Source: JAMLGJ01 sp047972145
GTDB lineage: Bacteria; Actinomycetota; Acidimicrobiia; Acidimicrobiales; Microtrichaceae
Length of the DNA stretch: 32,440 nt
Direction: 5' to 3'
Assembly (NCBI GenBank): GCA_047972145.1
Contig: JBKEAI010000114.1
Coordinates: forward strand, 1-32,440
This document shows, one piece after another, positions 24,565-32,113 of the stretch. The position numbers were made by a program, and so were the translations under genes. The notes under the pieces are model-generated. The model was not told the origin of the DNA, made no database searches, and saw only the letters and a list, made by a program, of their open reading frames with translations. The first letter of the stretch is position 1, and each line of letters starts with the position of its first letter.

Positions 24565-24592
24565 CATGATTGGGAAACTAACAAGTACGTCA
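24565..24592 (+). promoter_or_regulatory. Operator candidate, site 5 (TAAC-N6-GTCA), with -10-like CATGAT
   Basis: CATGAT (24565-24570) is followed by TAACAAGTACGTCA (24579-24592). The site would cover the start of transcription of the ligase operon and also flanks the kinase gene. With the preceding C, the 15 bases differ in two positions from the reverse complement of site 6. Confidence 0.65.
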
Positions 24593-24616
24593 ACTTCTCG
24601 GGAGGGAAAACCGATC

Positions 24617-26263
24617 GTGGCCAGGAGCACCACCAGGAGCACCGACTTTCCGCCGTTCACGCCCACGAGCGCGAACCTGGTGCGCGAATGCGCCCGGCGT
24701 TGGGGCGACAAGACCCTCGTGGTGCTCGACGACCGCCACCTCGGCTACGCGGAGCTCGACGAGCGCTCGGGGATCCTCGCCAGGGCGATGCTGGCCTCGG
24801 GTGTGGGCAAGGGCACACGGGTGGGTCTGCTCGCCCCCAACGGACCCGAGTGGGTGATCGGGTGGTTCGCGATTTCGCGCATCGGCGCGATCGCGGTGAT
24901 GTGCAACACCTACAACAAGGCACCCGAGCTCTCCCGGGTGCTGCGCCACAGCGACCAGGCGATGTTGCTCACCGTCGGGCACCACCTCGGCCACGACTAC
25001 CTCGACCGCCTCGAACAGGCTGCACCGGAGCTTGCGGACCAGACCCACGAGCACCTGATGATGCCGAGTCACCCGTACCTGCGCGCGGTGTGGACCTGGG
25101 AGGCGCAACCCCGTCAGTGGTGTGCGGACGTATCGGTGCTCACCGAGCGCGCGGATTCGGTCAGCGAGGGGATCCTCGTCGAGGTCGAATCCGAGGTGTA
25201 CCCGGCGGATCCGATGGTCTCGGTCTACTCCTCGGGTTCCACCGCCGAACCCAAGGCCGCACTTCACACCCACGGTGCGGTCATCCGCCACGCACACAAC
25301 CTCGGCCAGATGCGCGACCTCACCTCACACGACGTGCTCTACACACCGATGCCGCTGTTCTGGGTGGGTGGGTTCAGCTTCACCCTCGTCGCCGCGATGC
25401 ACGTGGGCGCCACGTTGGTGTTCGAGGAGCAGTTCGAACCGGGAGCGACCCTGGAACTGCTCGAGCGCGAACGGGTGACCCAGGTGCTCGGCTGGCCCCA
25501 CATGGCCAAGGCGCTGGTCGACCATCCGAGCTTCGCGCAGCGGGACCTCTCGGCGATCCGTGCCGGTTCGATGGCTGCGCTGCTTCCACAACACCTCCAG
25601 GCCGAGGCCGACGTACCCAAGGCGAGCTCGCTGGGGATGACCGAGACCCTCGGCCCCCACACCTTCGAGACCCGTGAGGAGTTGCCACCCGAGCGGCTCG
25701 GCAGCTTCGGCCGCTCGGTGCCGGGCGTCGAACACAGGATCGTCGACCCGATCACCGGAGAGGACCTACCCCTCGGGCAGGTGGGGGAGGTGTGGCTGCG
25801 CGGCTATTCGGTGATGGTCGGGCTGCACAAGCGCGAGCGTGCCGACACGTTCACCCCCGACGGTTGGTACCGCACCGGCGACGCGGGCTGGTTCGACGAC
25901 GACGGCCACTTCTACTTCACCGGTCGCATGGGCGACCTCATCAAGTCCTCGGGGATGAACATCACCCCCCGCGAGGTGGAGGAGGTGCTCGAGGAGATCG
26001 ACCAGGTGACCATGGCGTACGTCACCGGTATCGAACATCCCGAACGCGGTCAGGACGTAGTGGCGGCGATCGCCCTGCGACCCGGGGCGCAACTCGACGA
26101 GGACGAGGCGCGCGCACTGGCCAAGGAGAGCCTCGCGTCCTACAAGGTGCCGCGGCGCGTGGCGGTGTTCGCTGACCAGAACGATCTGCCGTGGCTGGAC
26201 TCGGGCAAGGTCGACCGGCGACGGCTGACAGCGATCCTCGAAGAACGGTTCGGGCAGACCTAG
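24617..26263 (+). CDS. AMP-dependent acyl-CoA synthetase/ligase
   Basis: A 548-residue ANL-family enzyme that activates a carboxylic acid with ATP and CoA. The phosphate loop is YSSGSTAEPKAALHTHG (204-220), with Ser-Thr-Ala-Glu in place of the common TTGxP. Further motifs are SSLGMTET, GWYRTGD, KSSGMNITPREVEEVL and the C-terminal lysine SGKVDRRRL. The GTG start at 24617 has GGAGGG about 10 nt upstream. The first residues come from a 12-bp duplication (RSTTRSTD). It leads an operon with the second P450. It probably activates the island substrate or an intermediate. Confidence 0.93.
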   Translation: MARSTTRSTDFPPFTPTSANLVRECARRWGDKTLVVLDDRHLGYAELDERSGILARAMLASGVGKGTRVGLLAPNGPEWVIGWFAISRIGAIAVMCNTYNKAPELSRVLRHSDQAMLLTVGHHLGHDYLDRLEQAAPELADQTHEHLMMPSHPYLRAVWTWEAQPRQWCADVSVLTERADSVSEGILVEVESEVYPADPMVSVYSSGSTAEPKAALHTHGAVIRHAHNLGQMRDLTSHDVLYTPMPLFWVGGFSFTLVAAMHVGATLVFEEQFEPGATLELLERERVTQVLGWPHMAKALVDHPSFAQRDLSAIRAGSMAALLPQHLQAEADVPKASSLGMTETLGPHTFETREELPPERLGSFGRSVPGVEHRIVDPITGEDLPLGQVGEVWLRGYSVMVGLHKRERADTFTPDGWYRTGDAGWFDDDGHFYFTGRMGDLIKSSGMNITPREVEEVLEEIDQVTMAYVTGIEHPERGQDVVAAIALRPGAQLDEDEARALAKESLASYKVPRRVAVFADQNDLPWLDSGKVDRRRLTAILEERFGQT

Positions 26264-26299
26264 CCCGTTGATGCTCAGCCAAGTCGAACTGGAGGTGCC

Positions 26300-27508
26300 A
26301 TGACCAACACCGGGATGGTGTTCGATCCCTACTCCGAGACGTTCTTCGAGGACCCATGGGAGACCTACCGCTGGATGCGCGACGAGGCGCCGGTGTACCA
26401 CCACCGCGAGCTCGGCTTCTACGCGGTGTCGCGCTACGACGACTGCGTCGAGGTGCACCGCGACTTCGAGAGCTTCACCAACACCCACGGGGTCACCCTC
26501 GACCAGCTGCGCAGCGAGTCCTTCGGTCGCACCGTCGAGCGCACAGGGTCGATCATCATGATGGACCCTCCCGAACACGAACGGATGCGCAAGCTGGTGA
26601 GCCGGGCGTTCACCGGCCGGCGCGTCGCCGGCTGGGAACCGGTCGCCAGGCGGGTGATCGGCGGATTCATGGACGAGCTCGAGGGCGAGTCATCCTTCGA
26701 CGTGGTGCGCGACATCTCCGGACCGTTCCCGATCGAGGTGATCTCGGAGATCCTCGGGGTGCCCAAGGCCGACCGCCAACAGCTGCGTCACTGGGCAGAC
26801 AGCATGCTCGAACGCGAGGTGGGAAGCCCGTTCCCACCGAAGTCCGCGATCGAGTCCGCCGTCGCGTTCTTCGGCTACGTGCACGACCTCGTGGTGGAAC
26901 GCCGTGCGCATCCCGGTGCGGGCATGATCGACGACCTGATCGCGGCGGAGGTCGAGACCGCCGATGGTGGCCACGAGCACCTGGAGGACCTCGACCTCGC
27001 GTACTTCGTGGCCCTCCTGGCCGCAGCGGGTGCCGAGACGGTCACCAAGCTGGTCGGCAACGGTGTGATGACCTTCGGTGAGCATCCCGATCAGCTCGCC
27101 AGGTTGACCGCGGAGCCGTCGTTGGTGGAATCAGCGGTCGAGGAAGTGCTGCGCTGGCGTGCGCCGAGTCAGTACCAGGGACGCTTCTCCGCGAAGGACC
27201 GGGAGCTGCACGGCGTCACGATTCCCGCCGGTCATCCGGTGTTGATAGTCACGGGTGCGGCCAACCGCGACCACCGAGCGTACGAGGACCCCGACCGCTT
27301 CGACATCACCCGCGACCAGGCGTTGCCGATCAGCTTCGGCCACGGGATCCACTACTGCATCGGTGCGCACCTCGCGCGCCTCGAAGCGCAGATCGCGTTC
27401 GGCGAGCTGTACCGCCGCTGGCCGAACCTCACCGTCGACCTCGAAGGGATCCGCTACGTGCACATGACCAACGTGGCCGGACCGTCGTCGGTGCCCGTGG
27501 CTGTCTGA
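26300..27508 (+). CDS. Cytochrome P450 (second)
   Basis: A 402-residue P450. The I-helix has AAGAET (242-247, Glu for the usual Asp before Thr), the K-helix EEVLR (281-285), and the heme loop is FGHGIHYCIGAHLARLEAQ with Cys353. No transmembrane segment is visible. It starts 36 nt after the ligase stop with GGAGGTG close to its ATG. No ferredoxin gene adjoins it; the ferredoxin at 8939 could serve both P450s. It differs clearly from the P450 at 7713 in the N-terminal half, so the two likely act at different positions. Confidence 0.93.
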   Translation: MTNTGMVFDPYSETFFEDPWETYRWMRDEAPVYHHRELGFYAVSRYDDCVEVHRDFESFTNTHGVTLDQLRSESFGRTVERTGSIIMMDPPEHERMRKLVSRAFTGRRVAGWEPVARRVIGGFMDELEGESSFDVVRDISGPFPIEVISEILGVPKADRQQLRHWADSMLEREVGSPFPPKSAIESAVAFFGYVHDLVVERRAHPGAGMIDDLIAAEVETADGGHEHLEDLDLAYFVALLAAAGAETVTKLVGNGVMTFGEHPDQLARLTAEPSLVESAVEEVLRWRAPSQYQGRFSAKDRELHGVTIPAGHPVLIVTGAANRDHRAYEDPDRFDITRDQALPISFGHGIHYCIGAHLARLEAQIAFGELYRRWPNLTVDLEGIRYVHMTNVAGPSSVPVAV

Positions 27509-27564
27509 GCAACCCCAACCCCGGGCACGCTGTCAGCGCGCGTGCGGCCGCCGAGGGCGAACGA

Positions 27565-27586
27565 CTGGAACCGCCCGATCTTCCAG
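27565..27586. terminator. Inverted repeat in the convergent gap after the second P450
   Basis: CTGGAA, 10 nt, TTCCAG lies between the P450 and the convergent thiolase-like gene. It could act as a bidirectional terminator. There is no T-tract. Confidence 0.3.
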
Positions 27587-27612
27587 CTGACGGCTCGTCG
27601 CGAGAGCGGCCC

Positions 27613-28809
27613 TCAGCGACCGTCTTCGCGCACCAGCAGCATCGAACCCGCCACCGGGCCACCGCCGTTGGCGACCGCCGCCACCTCCGGCGCACCGCCT
27701 CGGCGCTCCACCTGACGCTCGCCGGCCTCACCGCGCAGTTGCAGCACCGCTTCGTGGATGAACCCGAAGCCGTGCAGACGTCCCGCGGAGAGCTGGCCTC
27801 CATGGGTGTTGAGCGGGAGCTCCCCGTCGAGGGCGATGCGCTGCCCACCGTCGATGAAGGGACCGGATTCCCCCTTGTCGCAGAACCCGAGCGCTTCGAG
27901 CCACACCATCGTGAGGAAGCTGAACCCGTCGTAGAGCTCGGCGATGTCCACGTCTTCGACGGTCAGCCAGGACCGCTCCCACAACGCCGCGCCTGCGTCG
28001 CGTGCGGCCATCGTCGTCATGTCGTCGAACTGGTCCCAGGAGGGACGCCCCCTCAGTGCGGTGCCCACCGACTCCACCGCTGCGACCGGATGGTCGACGT
28101 TGGAAGTGTGGTCCGGGGCGGACACGATCAGCGCGGTCGAACCGTCCACCGGCGCGTCGCAGTCGAAGAGACGGAACGGGGTGGTGATCATCCGGGCCGC
28201 GAGGTAGTCGTCGAGGGTCATCGGGTCCCGGTAGACCGCCTTGGGGTTGATCTGCGCGTTGCGCCGCCCGTTGAGAGCGATCTGTGCCAGCTGCTCGGTG
28301 GTGGTGCCGAACTCGTACATGTGTCGGTTGCAGTTCATCGCCAGCCAGTTGGCAGCCGAGTATGCACGGAAGGGGATCGACCACTGGAGGGTCCCTCCCA
28401 TCTTCGGTGCGCCGCCACCTCCCGAGAGTCCGATCCCGTCGCGGCCGCCCGAGCCCTGGGCGCTCGATTCGGTGACCGTGCGGTACACCAGCACGTGGCG
28501 GGCCAGTCCCGAGTGCACCGCCGCGACGGCGTCGACCACAGCGGAGAGCTGTGCGGCACCCTCGATGCCTCCGCGGTGCCAGTTGAGCTCGAGTCGCAGG
28601 GCGTCCTGCACCTCCGGAGAGCCCGGCCCGGAGAACCCCGGAGGCATCGGAAACGCTCCTGGGTAGGTGGCCAGACCGTCGATGTCGGACGGGGTGAGCC
28701 CGGCATCGCCGATCGCTTCGAGCGACGCGTCCATGGTCAACGACAGCGCGCTTCGGCCCAGGCGACGCCCGACCTCGGACTGTCCGATCCCGGAGATCAC
28801 AGCGTCCAT
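27613..28809 (-). CDS. Thiolase-like / lipid-transfer (SCPx/Ltp) protein lacking the nucleophilic cysteine
   Basis: A 398-residue thiolase-fold protein of the SCPx/Ltp group. The C-terminal hallmarks are present: ELYDGFSFLTMVWLEALGFC, NTHGGQLSAGRLHGFGFIHEAV and QLRGEAGERQV. Where thiolases carry the nucleophilic Cys, this protein has GGIEGAAQLSA (80-90), so classical thiolysis is unlikely. Ltp2 of mycobacteria is a related thiolase-fold aldolase that works with a DUF35 protein to cleave a steroid side chain. The DUF35 gene directly upstream overlaps this start by one base (TGATG). A retro-aldol role is therefore the best guess. Confidence 0.85.
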   Translation of the reverse strand: MDAVISGIGQSEVGRRLGRSALSLTMDASLEAIGDAGLTPSDIDGLATYPGAFPMPPGFSGPGSPEVQDALRLELNWHRGGIEGAAQLSAVVDAVAAVHSGLARHVLVYRTVTESSAQGSGGRDGIGLSGGGGAPKMGGTLQWSIPFRAYSAANWLAMNCNRHMYEFGTTTEQLAQIALNGRRNAQINPKAVYRDPMTLDDYLAARMITTPFRLFDCDAPVDGSTALIVSAPDHTSNVDHPVAAVESVGTALRGRPSWDQFDDMTTMAARDAGAALWERSWLTVEDVDIAELYDGFSFLTMVWLEALGFCDKGESGPFIDGGQRIALDGELPLNTHGGQLSAGRLHGFGFIHEAVLQLRGEAGERQVERRGGAPEVAAVANGGGPVAGSMLLVREDGR

Positions 28810-29222
28810 CAGGGCGCCTCCACAGGCTCGAACAGCGGATACCAGAGGTCGTTGTTCTCCTCGAAGGTCACCTGCACCTCCATGCCTATGCGCACGTCGT
28901 CGGTCGGGCAGTTCACCAGGTTCGAGGTGAGTCGCAGACCCTCCTGTTCTGCGAGCTCGACGAGCACGATCGCCCACGGTTCGGTGCTGCCGTCCCACGA
29001 GTGGTGGTTGATCGTGAAGGACCAAACCACGCCCCGGCCGCTGACCGGTTCGTGCACGACGTCGGTGCTGGTGCACATCGGGCACCTGGGTGTGGGCGGG
29101 TGCAGCCAGTAGCCGCAGTCCCCGCAGCGAGCGAAGCGAAGCAGGCCGTCCTGCCCGGAGGTCCAAAAGAAGCGGTTGTCGTCGTCGAGAACGGGTTGGA
29201 CCCGAAACGGGGTGTCGGTCAC
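28809..29222 (-). CDS. DUF35 / OB-fold zinc-ribbon protein
   Basis: A 137-residue protein with an N-terminal helix (DDDNRFFWTSGQDGLL), a zinc ribbon (Cys33-x2-Cys36 and Cys47-x2-Cys50) and an OB-fold beginning near EPVSGRGVVWSFTINHH. DUF35 proteins partner with thiolase-like or hydratase-like enzymes and bind the CoA ester. It is coupled to the thiolase-like gene by TGATG. The GTG at 29222 has no Shine-Dalgarno sequence, but TAGCCT lies 7 nt upstream, suggesting a leaderless start within the amidohydrolase-DUF35 gap. Confidence 0.85.
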   Translation of the reverse strand: MTDTPFRVQPVLDDDNRFFWTSGQDGLLRFARCGDCGYWLHPPTPRCPMCTSTDVVHEPVSGRGVVWSFTINHHSWDGSTEPWAIVLVELAEQEGLRLTSNLVNCPTDDVRIGMEVQVTFEENNDLWYPLFEPVEAP

Positions 29223-29302
29223 GTGAGCGAGGCTATTCAGTGTGGAGGAGGGCCGGGTCCGTCGGTCTCGGTAGGCGGGATCAGGAGGCGTTAGCGCTGT
29301 AG

Positions 29303-29350
29303 CGAGGCATTTGCTGTGTCACGAGGCATTTGCTGTGTCACGAGGCATTC
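29303..29350. repeat. 19-bp tandem duplication across the amidohydrolase stop codon
   Basis: CGAGGCATTTGCTGTGTCA (29303-29321) is repeated exactly at 29322-29340, and the first 9 bases recur at 29341. The TCA ending the second copy is the stop codon of the amidohydrolase (minus strand). Confidence 0.9.
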
Positions 29351-30639
29351 GCCTTGGCCTGTTCGGCCATGCGCTCGGCGAGGGTGGTCGCGGTGACTAT
29401 ACCCTCGTCCTGGAACTTGCCGGTGCCGAACACCCTGGGTGTGGTGTCCACATCTGTCGCCTGTGCCCGCAGCGCCGCGACGGTCGCCTCCTCGCGTGGG
29501 ATGTGCTCGAAGGGCTCGTAGTGGAAGTTGTCCATCGCGTTGAGGTGGGTGATCCTGGCCACCTCGTCGTCGGAGAGCCCCTCGAGGTAGCGCGAGGCCA
29601 ACTCCGGTGAGTCCGGCCACGTGGAATCGGAGTGCGGGTAGTCGCACTCCCAGTGGATGTTGCCGATGTTGAGGTGTTCGCGCAGCTCCACCCCGACGGC
29701 GTCGTCGATGAAGCAGTTCAGGATGCGTTCGTTGAACACCTCGCTGGGTAGCCGGTCTCCGAAGTCCTGGTTGGTCCACGCCTTGTGGTGCTTGTACACG
29801 TAGTCGATCCGCTCCAGGAAGTACGGCACCCACCCGATGCCACCCTCGCTGAGCGCGATCCGCAGGTTGGGGAACTTGCGGAACACCGGCGACCAGATCA
29901 GGTCGGCCGCGCACTGCACGATGTTCATCGGTTGCAGGGTGATCATCGTGTCGATCGGCGCGTCCATCGCGGTGATGACCGTGGAGGACGACGACCCGAT
30001 GTGCAGGCAGATCACCGTGCCGGTCTCGTCGCATGCGGCGAGGAAGGGATCCCAATGGTCGCTGTGCCAGCTCGGCTGGTGCAGCTTTTCGGGGTTCTCC
30101 GAGAACGTCACTGCGAAGCAGCCCTTGTCGGCCATGCGGCGCACCTCGTCGGCCATCGCCTGGGGATCCCAGAACGGCGGGACCGCGAGCGGGATCATCC
30201 GCCCTGGGTAGGTGCCGCACCAGTCCTCGACGTGCCAGTCGTTGTAGGCGCGCAGCAGCTCGACCGCTATGTCCTTGTCGTCGAGGGTGCTGAAGAGCTG
30301 GCCGGTGAAGCCCGTCATCGACGGGAAGTTGAGCGACCCGAGCACCCCGTTGACGTTCATGTCGCGGATGCGCTCGTGGATGTCGTAGCAACCGGGGCGC
30401 ATCTGGTCGAACGCGAGGGGATCGAGGCCGTACTCCTCGGGGACCCGACCCACCACGGCGTTGAGTCCAACGTTGGGCAGCGCGGATCCCTCGAACATCC
30501 ACACCTCGCGACCGTTCGCGAGGCGTTCGAGCTTGGGTGCGCGCTCCTCGGCGGCAGCGCTCAGACGCCCGTCGAAGATGCCGGGTGGTTCCACCACGTG
30601 GTCGTCCACACTCACCAGGATCAGATCGTCGATCTGCAT
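29338..30639 (-). CDS. Amidohydrolase-2 family metal-dependent hydrolase (second)
   Basis: A 433-residue TIM-barrel protein of the same group as the gene at 20852, but only distantly similar. It has VDDH (11-14) after the first strand, His213 in CLHIGSSS and the Asp of WECDYPHSDSTW near residue 334. The C-terminus ends with an Ala-rich helix, TTLAERMAEQAKANAS. GGAGGG lies 3 nt before the ATG. It leads the operon to DUF35 and the thiolase-like gene and is divergent from the tandem TetR gene. The reaction is not known. Confidence 0.85.
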   Translation of the reverse strand: MQIDDLILVSVDDHVVEPPGIFDGRLSAAAEERAPKLERLANGREVWMFEGSALPNVGLNAVVGRVPEEYGLDPLAFDQMRPGCYDIHERIRDMNVNGVLGSLNFPSMTGFTGQLFSTLDDKDIAVELLRAYNDWHVEDWCGTYPGRMIPLAVPPFWDPQAMADEVRRMADKGCFAVTFSENPEKLHQPSWHSDHWDPFLAACDETGTVICLHIGSSSSTVITAMDAPIDTMITLQPMNIVQCAADLIWSPVFRKFPNLRIALSEGGIGWVPYFLERIDYVYKHHKAWTNQDFGDRLPSEVFNERILNCFIDDAVGVELREHLNIGNIHWECDYPHSDSTWPDSPELASRYLEGLSDDEVARITHLNAMDNFHYEPFEHIPREEATVAALRAQATDVDTTPRVFGTGKFQDEGIVTATTLAERMAEQAKANAS

Positions 30640-30697
30640 CTGCCCTCCATCTCGGGTTCGATCCTCGGTTGGGGGACCACAGTGGGCGACCTCAACC

Positions 30698-30711
30698 TGA
30701 CGTAGTTGTTA
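30698..30711. promoter_or_regulatory. Operator candidate, site 6 (TGAC-N6-GTTA)
   Basis: TGACGTAGTTGTTA, followed by G. Its reverse complement is CTAACAACTACGTCA when that last G is included, almost the same as site 5. It lies 59 nt from the amidohydrolase start and 78 nt from the TetR start, as expected for an autoregulated divergent regulator. Confidence 0.65.
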
Positions 30712-30788
30712 GATTAGCGTATTGCTCCGGGCTTGGCCTGGGCGCAGGAAGGAATGGATGGTTAGGCCAACGAGGGGGCGTCGCTAGC

Positions 30789-32063
30789 GTGTCGAAGATG
30801 GACATCGGGATCGAGCGGCGCCCCCCGTTCGGCAGCAATCCCACCGTCGGCGAGCGTGGCAGCGACACGCTCCAGCGGGTACTGGGTGCCGCGATGGACG
30901 TATTCGCCGAGGTTCCCTACCCCGACGCCAGGGTGGAGCAGATCACCGAGAACGCGGGTTGCTCGCGCCCCGCGTTCTACCAGTACTTCTCCTCCAAGGA
31001 CGACGTGTTCTGGGCCCTCGCCACCCAGCTCGGTGAGGTGATGGTCGCGCATGCCGACAGCCTGGCAGCGGTCACCCCCGACGAGGAGGGCTTGGCGACA
31101 CTCACCGCATGGATGGACGACTTCATGGCGTTGCACGAGGAGTGGGCACCGGTGTTCCGGGCGTTCCCCGAGGCGACCCGTGGTGATGTCGGAAGCGTCA
31201 CCCGGTCGGGTTCGATCGCGGACCACACCACCAAGCGTCTGATGGGTGCCTTCGACCTGCCGTCCACCGCCGCCAACCGTCGGGTGGTCTCCAGCCTCGT
31301 CGGCGTGTTGATCCGGTGCAGCTTCTACGCGGAGGCCGCCCCCGAGGGCATGAGTCGCCGGCCGTTGCTGTTGGGCCTTGCCAGGCTGTTCCACCGGGTG
31401 TTGGCGGGCCCGGTCGAGGGTGTGAACTTCAAGCGGGGTCGCACCAAGGGTCGGCGTCGGGTGACGATCACCGCCGCGGTGGAACCCGTCGCCCCGCCCG
31501 AGTTGCGCGCCCGCGGGGAGCGCACCCGGGCGGCACTGCTGCGAGCGGGTGCCGAGGTGCTTCCGCAGCGCGGCTACCACGAGGCCCGTGTGGACGACAT
31601 CGTCGAGGTCGCAGGCGTCAGCCACGGCACCTTCTACCGCTACTTCGACTCCAAGGACGACTTCTTCCGAGTGCTCGCCCAGGACGCGTCCGCTCGGCTC
31701 GTCGAGATGGTGGAGCGCCTCGAGCTCGACGGATCGGCAGAGGACCTGCGAGTGTGGCTCAAGGAGTGGTTCGCCGCGTACGAGGCAGACGGCGGGGTCA
31801 TAAGCACCTGGCAGGACATGCGCACCAATCCCGAGCTGGTCGCCTTCTCCCAACAGATCGCACTGTCGGTGTTCAGCCGCCTGGAAAAGCTCCTCGACCA
31901 ACGCGACTTCGGGCACCCGCAGGTCGGCGCTTCGATCCTGTTGGCGCTGCTGGAGCGGGCGCCGTACCGGGTGTACGTGCTCGGGTTCTCCACCGCCACC
32001 GGAGAGGTCGAATCGACGCTCACGATCATCCGTCGGGGGTTTCTGGGCATCGAGGACGACTGA
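30789..32063 (+). CDS. Tandem TetR-family regulator (two TetR repeats), Mce3R-like
   Basis: A 424-residue protein made of two complete TetR units. The first helix-turn-helix is ARVEQITENAGCSRPAFYQYF (47-67) and is followed by a ligand domain to about 210. A basic linker (FKRGRTKGRRR) comes next, then the second helix-turn-helix ARVDDIVEVAGVSHGTFYRYF (266-286) and a second ligand domain. Ordinary TetR proteins are about 200 residues and dimerise; here one chain supplies both halves, as in mycobacterial Mce3R. It is the only regulator in the island and a candidate to bind the six TGAC-N6-GTCA-type sites. GTG 30789 follows a GAGGGGG stretch; ATG 30798 is an alternative. Confidence 0.9.
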   Translation: MSKMDIGIERRPPFGSNPTVGERGSDTLQRVLGAAMDVFAEVPYPDARVEQITENAGCSRPAFYQYFSSKDDVFWALATQLGEVMVAHADSLAAVTPDEEGLATLTAWMDDFMALHEEWAPVFRAFPEATRGDVGSVTRSGSIADHTTKRLMGAFDLPSTAANRRVVSSLVGVLIRCSFYAEAAPEGMSRRPLLLGLARLFHRVLAGPVEGVNFKRGRTKGRRRVTITAAVEPVAPPELRARGERTRAALLRAGAEVLPQRGYHEARVDDIVEVAGVSHGTFYRYFDSKDDFFRVLAQDASARLVEMVERLELDGSAEDLRVWLKEWFAAYEADGGVISTWQDMRTNPELVAFSQQIALSVFSRLEKLLDQRDFGHPQVGASILLALLERAPYRVYVLGFSTATGEVESTLTIIRRGFLGIEDD

Positions 32064-32105
32064 GTACCTGGGACGACTGAGTACCTGGGACGACTGGGCA
32101 CCGAG
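32055..32105. repeat. 17-bp tandem repeat across the TetR stop codon
   Basis: GACGACTGAGTACCTGG (32055-32071) is repeated exactly at 32072-32088, with a diverged third unit at 32089-32105. The TGA in the first copy is the TetR stop. The repeat fills the gap up to the next ATG. Confidence 0.9.
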
Positions 32106-32113
32106 GGCTGCGC

